Assembly (NCBI RefSeq): GCF_034119865.1
Contig: NZ_CP139421.1
Coordinates: 2,790,001 to 2,854,000, forward strand
DNA from: Algoriphagus sp. NG3
Lineage (GTDB): Bacteria > Bacteroidota > Bacteroidia > Cytophagales > Cyclobacteriaceae
Reading direction: 5' to 3'
Length of the DNA: 64,000 bases
Shown: positions 27,299 through 35,953 of the stretch, piece after piece
Position numbering within the stretch: the stretch's first letter is position 1
How the letters are laid out: each line of letters starts with the position of its first letter
Translations under genes and position numbers: made by a program
The notes under the pieces: model-generated
Seen by the model: only the letters and a program-made list of their open reading frames with translations
Databases searched by the model: none
What the model was told of the DNA's origin: nothing

Positions 27299-27325
27299 AA
27301 AGCAAACCTAGGGAGGCTGCTTTTG
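27299..27325 (+). terminator. Probable terminator after the FadL-like gene
   Basis: An imperfect hairpin with AAAGCA pairing TGCTTT and CCT pairing AGG, followed by TTTT, 22 bases after the stop. It is weaker than others in this window. Confidence 0.5.
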
Positions 27326-27395
27326 AGAGGAGAAAAAACTAAGCTTATCAATGAAAGCCATGTTATGAAAATTCAAATTTTTAGCAAATAAGTTA

Positions 27396-27403
27396 TATTT
27401 TTG
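27396..27403 (+). promoter_or_regulatory. Candidate -7 promoter element for the small outer membrane barrel gene
   Basis: TATTTTTG matches the Bacteroidota -7 consensus TAnnTTTG exactly and lies about 58 bases before the start codon. No good -33 TTTG is found at the usual spacing. Confidence 0.45.
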
Positions 27404-27461
27404 TAGAAGGTTCCCACTTTCGAAGGATCTGGTTTCCTCTACATTAAAACAACCTTCTACT

Positions 27462-28127
27462 ATGAAAAAACTCATCGTTACTTTAAGCTTTGTTTGTGGA
27501 TTTGCTGCCATAGGATTTGCCCAAGAACTGCGATTCAACACATACGCAGGCTACATTTTCAAGGATAAGGTGGACTCCTATTATTCCAGCTCTTCCTATT
27601 ACAATGGACAGATCCAGGATGGTTTCCGATGGGGAGCAGGTATAGAATACCATATCCCAATGCGAGGTGCGGTAGAAATCCAATACCTTCGTCAAGACAC
27701 AAATGCTCCTACCGTATATCAAGATGGGGGAATATTTGGGGGACAAATCCAAAATACGAATTTTGATCTTGCCATCAATTGGCTGATGCTCAATGGTACG
27801 AGGTATTTCCAAGTCAATAAAACTGTAGAGCCTTTTGCAGGTGCAGGATTCGGTATGGGGATTTTCAATGTGGCTAACCCAGATAATGGGAATGAGAATT
27901 CCGCAACCAAATTCGCATGGAATGTACGCGGTGGATCAAATTTCTGGGTCGCCGATAATATAGCCATTAGACTTCAAGCCTCACTTTATTCTGCTACACA
28001 AGCTATGGGCGGCGGACTTTATTTTGGAACAGGAGGAACCGGAGCAGGAGTTTCCAGTTATTCTACAATGTACCAGTTTGGACTTGAAGGTGGTCTTGTG
28101 TTCAGAATGCCTCAAGCTGGCCGTTAA
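27462..28127 (+). CDS. Small outer membrane beta-barrel protein
   Basis: A 221-residue protein with a signal peptide ending GFAQE (about residue 21). The mature part has alternating strands and the pattern VEPFAGAGFGMGIFN, common in eight-stranded OmpX/OmpW-like barrels of Bacteroidota. It contains Tyr/Ser-rich loops near residue 40. The C-terminus LEGGLVFRMPQAGR does not end in the classical aromatic residue. It lies between its own promoter and a very stable terminator, so it is monocistronic and may be strongly expressed. No specific function can be given. Confidence 0.82.
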   Translation: MKKLIVTLSFVCGFAAIGFAQELRFNTYAGYIFKDKVDSYYSSSSYYNGQIQDGFRWGAGIEYHIPMRGAVEIQYLRQDTNAPTVYQDGGIFGGQIQNTNFDLAINWLMLNGTRYFQVNKTVEPFAGAGFGMGIFNVANPDNGNENSATKFAWNVRGGSNFWVADNIAIRLQASLYSATQAMGGGLYFGTGGTGAGVSSYSTMYQFGLEGGLVFRMPQAGR

Positions 28128-28150
28128 AAGGATTCATTTCATATAGATAC

Positions 28151-28187
28151 AAAAGCATCGTGGAATATGGATTCCACGATGCTTTTT
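28151..28187 (+). terminator. Very stable terminator of the small barrel gene
   Basis: A perfect 16-bp stem beginning AAAAGCATCGTGGAAT with tetraloop ATGG, running into a T-rich tail. It is the longest perfect terminator stem seen in the window. Confidence 0.93.
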
Positions 28188-28224
28188 GTTATTTGCGGGT
28201 TTAAATTCTATAAATCAATCCCTA

Positions 28225-29457
28225 ATGATTGAAATCAAGTCTATTTCGCCGTTTTGGTTAAGTTTCTTTACAGCTCTTTTCCTCGGTATTTATTTTACGC
28301 CAGTATTAGCTCAAGAAAATGATAGCACAAGGATCGTAAATGAGCAAAAAAACTTTTTAAAACACAGCTCCAAGGGGTTTATATTAGCTACCGAAGATGG
28401 CAAGTACGAAATGCAACTTGAGGCCAGATTACAGTTACGTTTTGCCGTCCCAGATGATCAGGACCCAGTTACTTTTGCAGATTTCGCCAATCAGGATACC
28501 AGAGTTTTTAAGATCAATAGAGCTAGGTTAAAGATAGGTGGCCATGCATATGAACCCTGGTTGAAATATTATTTTGAATATGAATTAAGTAGCAGCATTT
28601 TGCTGGATTATAGAGTCATGATAGAAAAGTGGCCCTGGCTTAATTTTAAAATGGGACAGTGGAAAGTGGAATTTACCCGGGAGAGATTTATAAGTAGTGG
28701 AAATCAGCAAATGGTGGATCGTTCGCTTCTTAATAGAAAATTCACCATTGATAGACAACAAGGCGTAGAAGTGTATGGGAATCTCGATGCCGGTGGTATT
28801 GCGAACTTCAATTACTGGCTTGGAATTTTTACAGGTACAGGAAGAGGATCTACCCAAAATGATGATGACAACATGATGCGTTTTGGAAGATTCCAATGGA
28901 ATTTTTTAGGACGGCAGGTGCCATTTTCTGGAAGCGATATTAAAATCTCCCCTAAACCTGCTGGCATTATTGCTATTGCAGGAGTAACTAATACTAGCCC
29001 ATATACCCGGTTTTCATCAGCGGGGGGTGGTAATCTGAGTGGTTTCGAAGGCACTAATGATGGCCAATATTATGTCAAACAATACCAGGTAGAGACGGCT
29101 TTCAATTATAAGGGATTTTCATGGTCATCAGAATTTCATAGAAAATATATTTATGATACCTTCGATGAGGTAGAGACCAACCTTGGAGGCTATTATATTA
29201 TGGCTGGCTACTTCCCTGGCCAAATAATAGACTTCTGGCCTAAGCCTCTGGAGGTTGCTGCCAGATATGCGGTTGTAGATCCAGACTTGGAGGTGATCGG
29301 TCTAAAGCAAAGGGAAGCAGGAGTCGTATTTAACTGGTTTTTCTCAGAACATAAAAATAAACTAACAGCAGAATTGACTAGATATACTTTTCAGGATAAA
29401 AATTTGCCTCAGCAGGATGAGCTTAGGTTCAGAATCCAATATGATGTCTCCTTCTAA
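28225..29457 (+). CDS. Phosphate-selective porin O/P family outer membrane protein
   Basis: A 410-residue protein from the ATG at 28225; the longer frame from 28186 would add residues before the signal peptide. The signal peptide ends TPVLAQE. The mature part matches the OprO/OprP-type porin family: SSKGFILATEDGKYEMQLEARLQLR, RVFKINRARLKIGGHAY and the strand LNFKMGQWKVEFTRERFIS. OprP-type porins pass phosphate or pyrophosphate, but in Bacteroidota the family name is used broadly and selectivity is unknown. Its stop shares a base with the next start (TAATG), so it is probably translated together with the Omp85-type gene. Confidence 0.88.
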   Translation: MIEIKSISPFWLSFFTALFLGIYFTPVLAQENDSTRIVNEQKNFLKHSSKGFILATEDGKYEMQLEARLQLRFAVPDDQDPVTFADFANQDTRVFKINRARLKIGGHAYEPWLKYYFEYELSSSILLDYRVMIEKWPWLNFKMGQWKVEFTRERFISSGNQQMVDRSLLNRKFTIDRQQGVEVYGNLDAGGIANFNYWLGIFTGTGRGSTQNDDDNMMRFGRFQWNFLGRQVPFSGSDIKISPKPAGIIAIAGVTNTSPYTRFSSAGGGNLSGFEGTNDGQYYVKQYQVETAFNYKGFSWSSEFHRKYIYDTFDEVETNLGGYYIMAGYFPGQIIDFWPKPLEVAARYAVVDPDLEVIGLKQREAGVVFNWFFSEHKNKLTAELTRYTFQDKNLPQQDELRFRIQYDVSF

Positions 29458-30659
29458 TGGGCATACGAATTCTATTAGTTACACTTTTTCTGTACACAGG
29501 CGTTGCCAGGGCACAGGAGGATACAGTTACGTACCAGCCTAACCGGATAAATAACTTCAGCATATTACCCCTCCCGGCAGTGGCTTACAATCCGGCTAAC
29601 GGCTGGATGTTTGGGGTGGCAGCTGCAAGCTCATGGTATATGGGGGCACCAAGCACTACACATCAATCCAATCTAGTGTTTAATTTTTTATATACCACTA
29701 AAAAACAATGGATCATCAGCTCCAAAAGCAATGTGTTTTTAGCTGATGACAAATGGAATCTGATAGGTGACTGGCGCTACTTTATCACTTCCCAGCCTAC
29801 CTATGGGCTAGGAAGCGGCAGCCCTGATGACCTACGGTTTGAAACAATAGGACAAGTCCCTGTATTACAGGGAGAACAGCAAATGGACTTTACCTTACTT
29901 AGATTTTACGAAACTATACTAAGGAGAGTAGGTAGCAGCAAATTCTATCTGGGCTTGGGATATCACCTGGATATACACCAAAAAATAAAATCCTATGCTG
30001 AAGTGCTCATTGACTTCCCCAATGAATACAGCCATAACTACTACAACAAAACTTTCGGGTTTCCGATAGATGCATATACAGTTTCTGGAATTTCATTAAA
30101 TGGGGTAATGGAAAACCGTGATATTGCTGTTTCTCCTTATGAACGAAATTATGGAATGATATCCTACAGAATCAACCCGGATTTTCTAGGTTCTGATCAG
30201 AATTCCTCAACCCTTCTACTTGATTATAGACACTATTTCACCTTAAATGAAGATAGGAAGCGGCATATATTTGCAGCTTGGGCATATGGCAGCTTCTTGA
30301 TATCGGGCAATCTCCCATATATGAATTTGCAGGCCCTAGGCTGGGACATGTTTGGCAGAAGTGGAAGAGGCTATGCCCAAGGAAGATTCCGTGGAGAGCA
30401 GATGGCCTATTCTGAGTTGGAATATAGATTTCCTCTGCAGCGAAACAAGGATCTCTTCGGAGGGACAGTTTTTGTGAATGCAGCCTCATTTTCGAGCAAA
30501 CTCGATGGAGAAAAACTAATGAATAAAATTAATCCTGGCTATGGCATAGGGCTGAGAGTAATGATCAACAAAGAAAAACGTACGACTATCACGGCGGACT
30601 ATGGATTCGGACAAAGCGGCAATTCCGGCTTCTATCTCAATATCAATGAGGCATTTTAG
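29457..30659 (+). CDS. Omp85-family barrel without POTRA domains
   Basis: A 400-residue protein. A signal peptide ends GVARAQE at about residue 21 and a barrel begins almost at once (PLPAVAYNPANGWMFGVAA), leaving no room for POTRA domains. The C-terminal half carries Omp85 signatures: the loop-6 motif YAQGRFRGEQMAY, the following strand SELEYRFPL, and a final region with GIGLRVMINKEKRTTITADYG and GFYLNINEAF. Classical BamA/TamA proteins need POTRA domains to contact substrates, so its role must differ. It overlaps the porin gene by one base, suggesting they act together. Confidence 0.85.
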   Translation: MGIRILLVTLFLYTGVARAQEDTVTYQPNRINNFSILPLPAVAYNPANGWMFGVAAASSWYMGAPSTTHQSNLVFNFLYTTKKQWIISSKSNVFLADDKWNLIGDWRYFITSQPTYGLGSGSPDDLRFETIGQVPVLQGEQQMDFTLLRFYETILRRVGSSKFYLGLGYHLDIHQKIKSYAEVLIDFPNEYSHNYYNKTFGFPIDAYTVSGISLNGVMENRDIAVSPYERNYGMISYRINPDFLGSDQNSSTLLLDYRHYFTLNEDRKRHIFAAWAYGSFLISGNLPYMNLQALGWDMFGRSGRGYAQGRFRGEQMAYSELEYRFPLQRNKDLFGGTVFVNAASFSSKLDGEKLMNKINPGYGIGLRVMINKEKRTTITADYGFGQSGNSGFYLNINEAF

Positions 30660-30771
30660 AAAAGCAGGAAACCCCCAATATTTTTAGGATTATTCCATCA
30701 TTTTTTTTCACTGAATATCTGAAATAAGTTTAACTTTATTACATAATTTTAAACTTATAAACTAAATACTC

Positions 30772-31245
30772 ATGAAAAACTCATTTTTACTTACCGCGTT
30801 TAGTTTCATTTTATTTGTCCAATTTTCTTTTGCCCAATCCGCTGTGGATGACGAAATCACTTTGATCCAATCCTCTTTTGGCATGGATAAGAAGCTGATC
30901 ATAGAGGGCTATATGGACTTGCCTGAATCATTATCTGATGGTTTCTGGTCCATCTACCAGGCATATGAAGAAGATAGAAAAGAAATCTCCAGAGAAAGGA
31001 TCAAGATTATAAATGATTATCTCACAGCTTATGATCAGATCGGAGAAGAAGAGGCAGACCAACTGGCTAAAAGAACCTTAAGTAATGATTTAGCACTTTC
31101 TAAGCTTCATTCGAGCTATTATAAAAAGTTCAAAAAGGCAACTTCAGCATTGTATGCCGCAAAATTCCTTCAAATAGACACCTACATTCACAATACAATC
31201 AGGAATGCGATGCAGCAAGAACTTCCTTTTATAGATGAAAACTAA
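30772..31245 (+). CDS. Secreted helical protein of unknown function
   Basis: A 157-residue protein with a signal peptide ending FSFAQSA (about residue 22). The mature part is predicted to be almost entirely helical and rich in charged residues, with FWSIYQAYEEDRKEISRER and LSKLHSSYYKKFKKATSAL. The layout resembles small periplasmic helical proteins of the Spy/LTXXQ type, but the LTXXQ motif itself is not seen. It is first in a close cluster with the DUF4136 lipoprotein (15 bases downstream) and a small barrel (1 base further). I do not recognise a named family. Confidence 0.75.
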   Translation: MKNSFLLTAFSFILFVQFSFAQSAVDDEITLIQSSFGMDKKLIIEGYMDLPESLSDGFWSIYQAYEEDRKEISRERIKIINDYLTAYDQIGEEEADQLAKRTLSNDLALSKLHSSYYKKFKKATSALYAAKFLQIDTYIHNTIRNAMQQELPFIDEN

Positions 31246-31260
31246 CCCAAACCAAAAATC

Positions 31261-31911
31261 ATGATTAAACCTTTACAATTTGTAGTTCTAGCAATACTGG
31301 GTTCCTGTATGCTAGCTTCTTGTACTCCCGATGGAGCGGAGTATATTGACGAATTAGACCTCGTTTACACCAATTACGATGTCAATTACGATTTTTCATC
31401 CAATAGTACCTTTTCCGTACCGGATAAAATTGTGAAAATTTCCAGTGAAACAGTGAATAGCACCAATGGGGATTTTGAGCCCGATTTTGTCTCTCCCGCT
31501 TATGCCACTGCGATTTTGGCCTCTATCCGCACTAATATGCGGGAGGCGGGCTACACTGAGGTAGATAAAAGTGCTGATCCAGATATTATTATCCTACCTA
31601 CAGTATTCCAAACAGATCAGATCTATTTTTATTATGACTGGTGGTATTGGAACTGGTTCTATCCAGGTTGGGGGCCAGGTTGGGGATGGTGGTATCCAGG
31701 ATATTATCCTCCGCAAGTGAGCAGAATCCGTACTGGAACTGTCATGATGCAGATGACCCATCCGGGAACTGCGGCAGAATCTGACCAGGTTTTGGTTTCT
31801 TGGACTGGTGTTATTAATGGCTTGTTAGAAGGGGACCCGAGTTCCATCAACAGCCGTGTTAATACCAGTATTGACCAAGCCTTTGCTCAATCACCCTACT
31901 TAGCGAAATAA
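31261..31911 (+). CDS. DUF4136 lipoprotein with Trp/Tyr-rich insert
   Basis: A 216-residue lipoprotein; the lipobox LASC sets Cys21 as the lipidated residue. The mature part follows the DUF4136 pattern: a strand ending TNYDVNYDFSSNSTFSV, a helix ATAILASIRTNMREAGYTEV and DPDIIILPTVF. Residues around 122-150 form a striking aromatic block with alternating Trp, Tyr, Gly and Pro (beginning YYDWWYWNWFYPGWGPGW). The C-terminal helix ends INSRVNTSIDQAFAQSPYL. The function of DUF4136 is unknown. A second DUF4136 gene lies about 1 kb downstream. Confidence 0.85.
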   Translation: MIKPLQFVVLAILGSCMLASCTPDGAEYIDELDLVYTNYDVNYDFSSNSTFSVPDKIVKISSETVNSTNGDFEPDFVSPAYATAILASIRTNMREAGYTEVDKSADPDIIILPTVFQTDQIYFYYDWWYWNWFYPGWGPGWGWWYPGYYPPQVSRIRTGTVMMQMTHPGTAAESDQVLVSWTGVINGLLEGDPSSINSRVNTSIDQAFAQSPYLAK

Positions 31912-31912
31912 C

Positions 31913-32506
31913 ATGAAAAAGTCTATCATAGTTGTAGTATTGCTGGTCACATTTATTGCCGCTACTACGCAAGCTCAAACTTCATTCTTCTCTACCAATT
32001 ATTCTGTAAGTATTCCTACTGGAAACACGGCTGATTTTATTGATCAGGTATCCGGCAGAGGGATTAAAGTGGAATATCAGAGATTCATTAACCGAAATAT
32101 AGCCCTCGGAGGTGAACTAGGAAGTTATACGCTTTATAAAAAGGAGGAAAACAAGGTATATACTGAAGGATCAGCCTCCTTATCAGGCATTCAATATCGG
32201 TATCAGAATAATTACCCTATTCTTTTGACAGGTACTTATTTCGCAAATGAAACTGGAATGTTCAGACCATATGCCGGCTTAGGAATAGGAACAATCGCAC
32301 ATGACAAAAGAATTGACATGGGGATCTTTAGTTCTGAGAAAACTTACTGGTTATTTGCATTAAGACCTGAACTTGGTGTCTTATATCGCCCGGCACAGTA
32401 TATAGGCTTTAAGTTAGGCGCTAAGTATTATCAATCGTTTAGCGGGAAAGAAATAGATGGGCAGTCCACTATAGGCCTTGACCTTGGGATAGTCTTTATC
32501 AGATGA
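31913..32506 (+). CDS. Small outer membrane beta-barrel protein
   Basis: A 197-residue protein with a signal peptide ending TTQAQTS (about residue 22). Alternating beta-strand pattern continues to the end, with VEYQRFINRNIALGGELGSY, FRPYAGLGIGTIAHD and the closing IGLDLGIVFIR, typical of OmpX-like eight-stranded barrels. It begins one base after the DUF4136 stop, so it is almost certainly translated from the same message. A terminator follows about 120 bases later. Function unknown. Confidence 0.8.
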   Translation: MKKSIIVVVLLVTFIAATTQAQTSFFSTNYSVSIPTGNTADFIDQVSGRGIKVEYQRFINRNIALGGELGSYTLYKKEENKVYTEGSASLSGIQYRYQNNYPILLTGTYFANETGMFRPYAGLGIGTIAHDKRIDMGIFSSEKTYWLFALRPELGVLYRPAQYIGFKLGAKYYQSFSGKEIDGQSTIGLDLGIVFIR

Positions 32507-32916
32507 CAGATAATTGGCCAATACTTCACACCTTCCCAAATCAGTGGAAACGGAGATTTTGCCTTACAGATAAAGCTTTAATCATTTCCACTAGCAAGTT
32601 GAAACAGCCACGCTCATAAAACACATCCGACAAGTAATCTTCAAAAATTCATTTTGTCGGATGTTTTTGTATCTGGCTAAAAGAACTTCGGTTTGAGATG
32701 CGAGTCCCCCATGCTATATAATTATGCAAAAAAATTAATAAACAGGAATCTCAGGGTAGAGTATCATAAGGTCACTTTCATGATCATGGATATGATTTGA
32801 CTACCAGAAGTATTAGCTTACTGTAAAAATTATCTAAATTGGTTTACGAGCTTTATGAATCAGAAATCCTACTATAGGTTCTCCCCACTAGCCAATTTTA
32901 AAAAAACACAAAGCCA
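32507..32916. other. 410-bp intergenic region
   Basis: It holds the terminator of the preceding cluster (32623-32668) and then AT-rich sequence that should carry the promoter of the next DUF4136 gene; no consensus promoter was convincing. No coding region was seen. Confidence 0.5.
32623..32668 (+). terminator. Terminator of the DUF4136/barrel cluster
   Basis: An 11-bp perfect stem (ACATCCGACAA with TTGTCGGATGT) around a 20-base loop, followed by TTTTG. Confidence 0.8.
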
Positions 32917-33486
32917 ATGAAACGACATGATTTTTGCCCACTCTTTTTACTAGTCATTCTGGTTTCATCCTGCACTACATCTCGAATAAGTGTAGAGCAG
33001 GAAAAATATGGGAATTTTAAACTTCAAGATTACAAGACCTTTTCATTTTTGGAAGTAGATCAAAGTAAGACTGGAGTCCCTGTTTTCACCCAGGCTATAG
33101 ACTATCTAAAACAGGAAATCACTACCCAAATGGCATCCCGGGGGCTTTCAGAAGATCCAAATGATAGTGAACTTAAGATAAACTTGGGTTTAGTAATTGA
33201 AAATAAAGAACAAACCCGTGAGACAAACTTAGCCACAGATCCATTTATGTATTCAGGGCAACGTAACTATATTTGGAAGAGCGAAGAAGTAGTGGTGAAT
33301 AGATATAAAGAAGGTACTTTAACCATGCACTTGGTGGATTCTGAAACCAATGCAGCCGTATGGATAGGCACTATATCAGATATAATCCCAACAAAACAAG
33401 AGAAAAAGCAGGCAGCTATAGAAGTTGCGGTAAGCAGCCTATTTGAAAAATTAGATTCAGTAAACAATTCAACCTTACAACAATGA
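32917..33486 (+). CDS. DUF4136 lipoprotein
   Basis: A 189-residue lipoprotein; the lipobox VSSC places Cys19 as the lipidated residue. The mature part matches DUF4136 well: LQDYKTFSFLEVDQS, the helix DYLKQEITTQMASRGLSEDP, LKINLGLVIENK, then the strand EGTLTMHLVDSETNAAVWIGTI and the C-terminal helix. It lacks the aromatic insert of the other DUF4136 protein in this cluster. Its end overlaps the next gene by 4 bases (ATGA-type), so the two lipoproteins are probably made together. Confidence 0.88.
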   Translation: MKRHDFCPLFLLVILVSSCTTSRISVEQEKYGNFKLQDYKTFSFLEVDQSKTGVPVFTQAIDYLKQEITTQMASRGLSEDPNDSELKINLGLVIENKEQTRETNLATDPFMYSGQRNYIWKSEEVVVNRYKEGTLTMHLVDSETNAAVWIGTISDIIPTKQEKKQAAIEVAVSSLFEKLDSVNNSTLQQ

Positions 33487-34121
33487 AAAAACTAAATTTA
33501 CTAGCTGGTTTGTTATTAGCCACCCTAGTCTCCGCCTGTGCTCCAAGCACCAAAATAACAGGCTCTTGGAAAGCACCCGAAGTCAAGGCAGGGGGATATG
33601 GCGACATTTTCGTCACAGCACTGACAGATAAGTTGGTAGCCCGACAAACTATAGAAAACGATATAGACACAATCCTGAAAGAAGACGGTATTCAGGCCAG
33701 TAGTAGTTTTGAGATCATCCCTCCAGGATTCAAAGCCACACCGGAAAACAAGGAAAAAACGGTAAAAGCGATACAAGATGCAGGTCATGACGCCATTCTA
33801 ACTATAGCTCTACTGGATCAAACATCAGAAACACGCTATGTACCAGGAACTACCATGTACACTCCTTTGGGATATGGCGGCTTCTACGGTGGTTTTTATG
33901 GATACTATTCCTACTACAATCCTATAATGTACGATCCAGGTTATTATACTACAGACAAGAACTACTATATTGAAATGAATCTTTATGATGCTCAGAGCGA
34001 AGCATTGGTATGGTCCGCCCAATCTGAGACCACTAATCCTTCTTCCCTTGAATCATTTTCCAGAACCTTCGCCCAGGCAGTGGAATATCAACTGGTAAAA
34101 GACGGGATCATCCGTAAATAG
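33483..34121 (+). CDS. Tyr/Gly-rich lipoprotein of unknown function
   Basis: A 212-residue lipoprotein with lipobox VSAC (Cys19). The early part begins TKITGSWKAPEVKAGGYGDI and is followed by FVTALTDKLVARQTIEND, resembling small outer-membrane lipoproteins next to DUF4136 genes. Residues around 125-152 are very rich in Tyr and Gly (beginning YTPLGYGGFYGGFYGYYSYY). After this insert a strand DKNYYIEMNLYDAQSEALVW and a final helix resemble the C-terminal part of DUF4136-like folds. It shares an overlap with the DUF4136 gene before it. No function is known. Confidence 0.8.
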   Translation: MKKLNLLAGLLLATLVSACAPSTKITGSWKAPEVKAGGYGDIFVTALTDKLVARQTIENDIDTILKEDGIQASSSFEIIPPGFKATPENKEKTVKAIQDAGHDAILTIALLDQTSETRYVPGTTMYTPLGYGGFYGGFYGYYSYYNPIMYDPGYYTTDKNYYIEMNLYDAQSEALVWSAQSETTNPSSLESFSRTFAQAVEYQLVKDGIIRK

Positions 34122-34143
34122 ATTTAGCGAATTTAAAGTATTA

Positions 34144-34177
34144 AAAAGCCCCGATAGAAAATTCTATCGGGGCTTTT
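34144..34177. terminator. Bidirectional terminator
   Basis: A near-perfect 16-bp stem from AAAAGCCCCGATAGAA to TTCTATCGGGGCTTTT. It lies between the Tyr/Gly-rich lipoprotein gene and the convergent histone-like gene and can serve both. Confidence 0.92.
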
Positions 34178-34197
34178 ATTGTTAGTCACTAAAGTGA

Positions 34198-34377
34198 TTA
34201 TTTAGCGGCATTTTTCATTGCTGTCACTTCAGCTCTGATTTCCTGTGCTAGATTTTTTAGGGCCTGCATTCCAGTTCTTACTCTTGTACCGGCTGCTTTG
34301 TTACCATTCTCATAGAACTTCGCAAAGTCTGATTCTAAAGAATCGACCAAATCTTTAACTTCTTGGTGTTTGCTCAT
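34198..34377 (-). CDS. Histone H1-like (Hc1 family) small basic DNA-binding protein
   Basis: A 59-residue gene read from the ATG at 34377 to a TAA at 34198-34200. The protein begins MSKHQEVKDLVDSLESDF and continues AKFYENGNKAAGTRVRTGMQ and LKNLAQEIRAEVTAMKNAAK. This matches the Hc1/histone-H1-like proteins common in Bacteroidota: a single amphipathic helical region without the long Lys/Ala tail of chlamydial Hc1. Such proteins are thought to bind DNA and help compact the nucleoid. It stands alone before a strong terminator. Confidence 0.88.
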   Translation of the reverse strand: MSKHQEVKDLVDSLESDFAKFYENGNKAAGTRVRTGMQALKNLAQEIRAEVTAMKNAAK

Positions 34378-34622
34378 AATCGTTTTATTGGTTGGTTATA
34401 AAATGTAATTGGATACAATAAACATCATTTATAGTGCCATTTGAAGTCTTTTGGTGTTTATTTTTAATTTTTAGTGCAGAAAAATGATCTTTTCATAAAA
34501 CTGCTGGGTTTTTTAAATTTTCAGCAAAATTTTAGGCTTAAAATTAACTAAAATACTGAGATGAAAATTGACTAAACGTGCTTCAAACTGCTCTGTACAC
34601 TGCTAGATTTGGCCGTACATCG

Positions 34623-35723
34623 CTAGATCACTACTTTTTGACCCTTTTCTGCGGACTCTAAAATCGCCTCTACTATACGGATATCTCGCAATCCTTCCTC
34701 CCCCGGTACAGCCTGAGGCTTACCTTCCATTATAGTTTTCGCATCATTATCCATCTGCCATACCTGTTCCATAGGCTGCTGAAAGGGGAAATTAATTTCC
34801 CCTAGAGGACTTTTACCTTTGTTCCCGGCATAGGCAGAGAAGGGCTCCATTTCAATCATTCCCTTTTCACATTTTATATTCAGAAAATTTATATTTTCTG
34901 CAAAAGATGTCTTGATTGTCCCTATAATGCCCCCAGGAAATTCTAGTTCCGCTTCTACCACTTCTCCTAGACCATCTTGATAAATCTCAGGCCTTTCCGC
35001 CCAAACCTTCGCTGAATTCACTGCGATTGGCTCCATGTCGGCTCCTAGCCTGGCTCCTTGTATAGCATATACTCCCATATCGTAAATAACCCCTCCTCCC
35101 ATTTCCTTTTTTTGCTTCCAGTGATTTGTCCGGTTTTCCCTATAGCCAGCCGCACAGTCCAGCCCTAATACATCCCCTAGACTCTTTTCTTTCACAATTT
35201 TCTGAAACGCCTGTGTATTGGGCTCATGTTGACAGCGATATCCGATAGAAAGAGACACATTTGCTTGATTACAGGCATCTATCATTGCCTGGCACTCTTC
35301 CACGGTCATAGCCATAGGCTTTTCGCACCATACATGTTTTCCTGCTTTGGCCGCACGGATGACATATTCCTTATGCATAGAAGGAGGTAATACGATGTAG
35401 ATCACATCGATATCAGGATTCTCTGCAATGGAGTCAAACGTATCATAATTGTAAATATTTTTTTCAGGGATATTGTGCTTTGTTTTCCAAATAGCTGCCT
35501 TGGAAGGTGTACCGGTGACAATTCCGGCGAGGTAGCAATTCTCCGTCTTCTCCAACGCCGGAGCAAGCAGGTCAGTACTGTAATATCCCAGCCCCACTAA
35601 GGCTATTCCGAGCTTCTCTTTACGTACTGAAGCTGAGGAAAATACGCTGAAAGGCGACACTAATCCAACTCCGGCTCCAAGCGCAAGAGACTTTAAGGTA
35701 TTTCTTCTCGAAATGTAATTCAT
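34623..35723 (-). CDS. Tat-exported Gfo/Idh/MocA family oxidoreductase
   Basis: A 366-residue protein. The N-terminus MNYISRRNTLKSLALGAGVG contains a twin-arginine-type signal (SRRNTLK), so it is exported folded with its cofactor. The Rossmann domain starts at about residue 36 with KLGIALVGLGYYSTDLLAP. The family motif EKP occurs in HVWCEKPMAMTVEE, and the C-terminal domain has GGGVIYDMGVYAIQGARLGA. It resembles glucose-fructose oxidoreductase-like proteins acting on sugars in the periplasm. The gene is alone; no partner sugar genes are near it. Confidence 0.93.
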   Translation of the reverse strand: MNYISRRNTLKSLALGAGVGLVSPFSVFSSASVRKEKLGIALVGLGYYSTDLLAPALEKTENCYLAGIVTGTPSKAAIWKTKHNIPEKNIYNYDTFDSIAENPDIDVIYIVLPPSMHKEYVIRAAKAGKHVWCEKPMAMTVEECQAMIDACNQANVSLSIGYRCQHEPNTQAFQKIVKEKSLGDVLGLDCAAGYRENRTNHWKQKKEMGGGVIYDMGVYAIQGARLGADMEPIAVNSAKVWAERPEIYQDGLGEVVEAELEFPGGIIGTIKTSFAENINFLNIKCEKGMIEMEPFSAYAGNKGKSPLGEINFPFQQPMEQVWQMDNDAKTIMEGKPQAVPGEEGLRDIRIVEAILESAEKGQKVVI

Positions 35724-35953
35724 AAGATTTTTAGGTTAAGGGTTTGAAAACTAATATACTTATCAAGTTAAGGTTTTCATGGCAACCTCCAAAAAATTAT
35801 TAAATTCACCCTCTAGTAAATTCACTTGTTCACGTAGCCAATCTTAAATTGGTCATATAGAAGTCAAAGTACGTAGACAGGAATTATCCACGAGCAATCT
35901 CCTGACTCAAGTCAGCCCAGACAATTATGACCATTGAAAAACAACCATATAAA

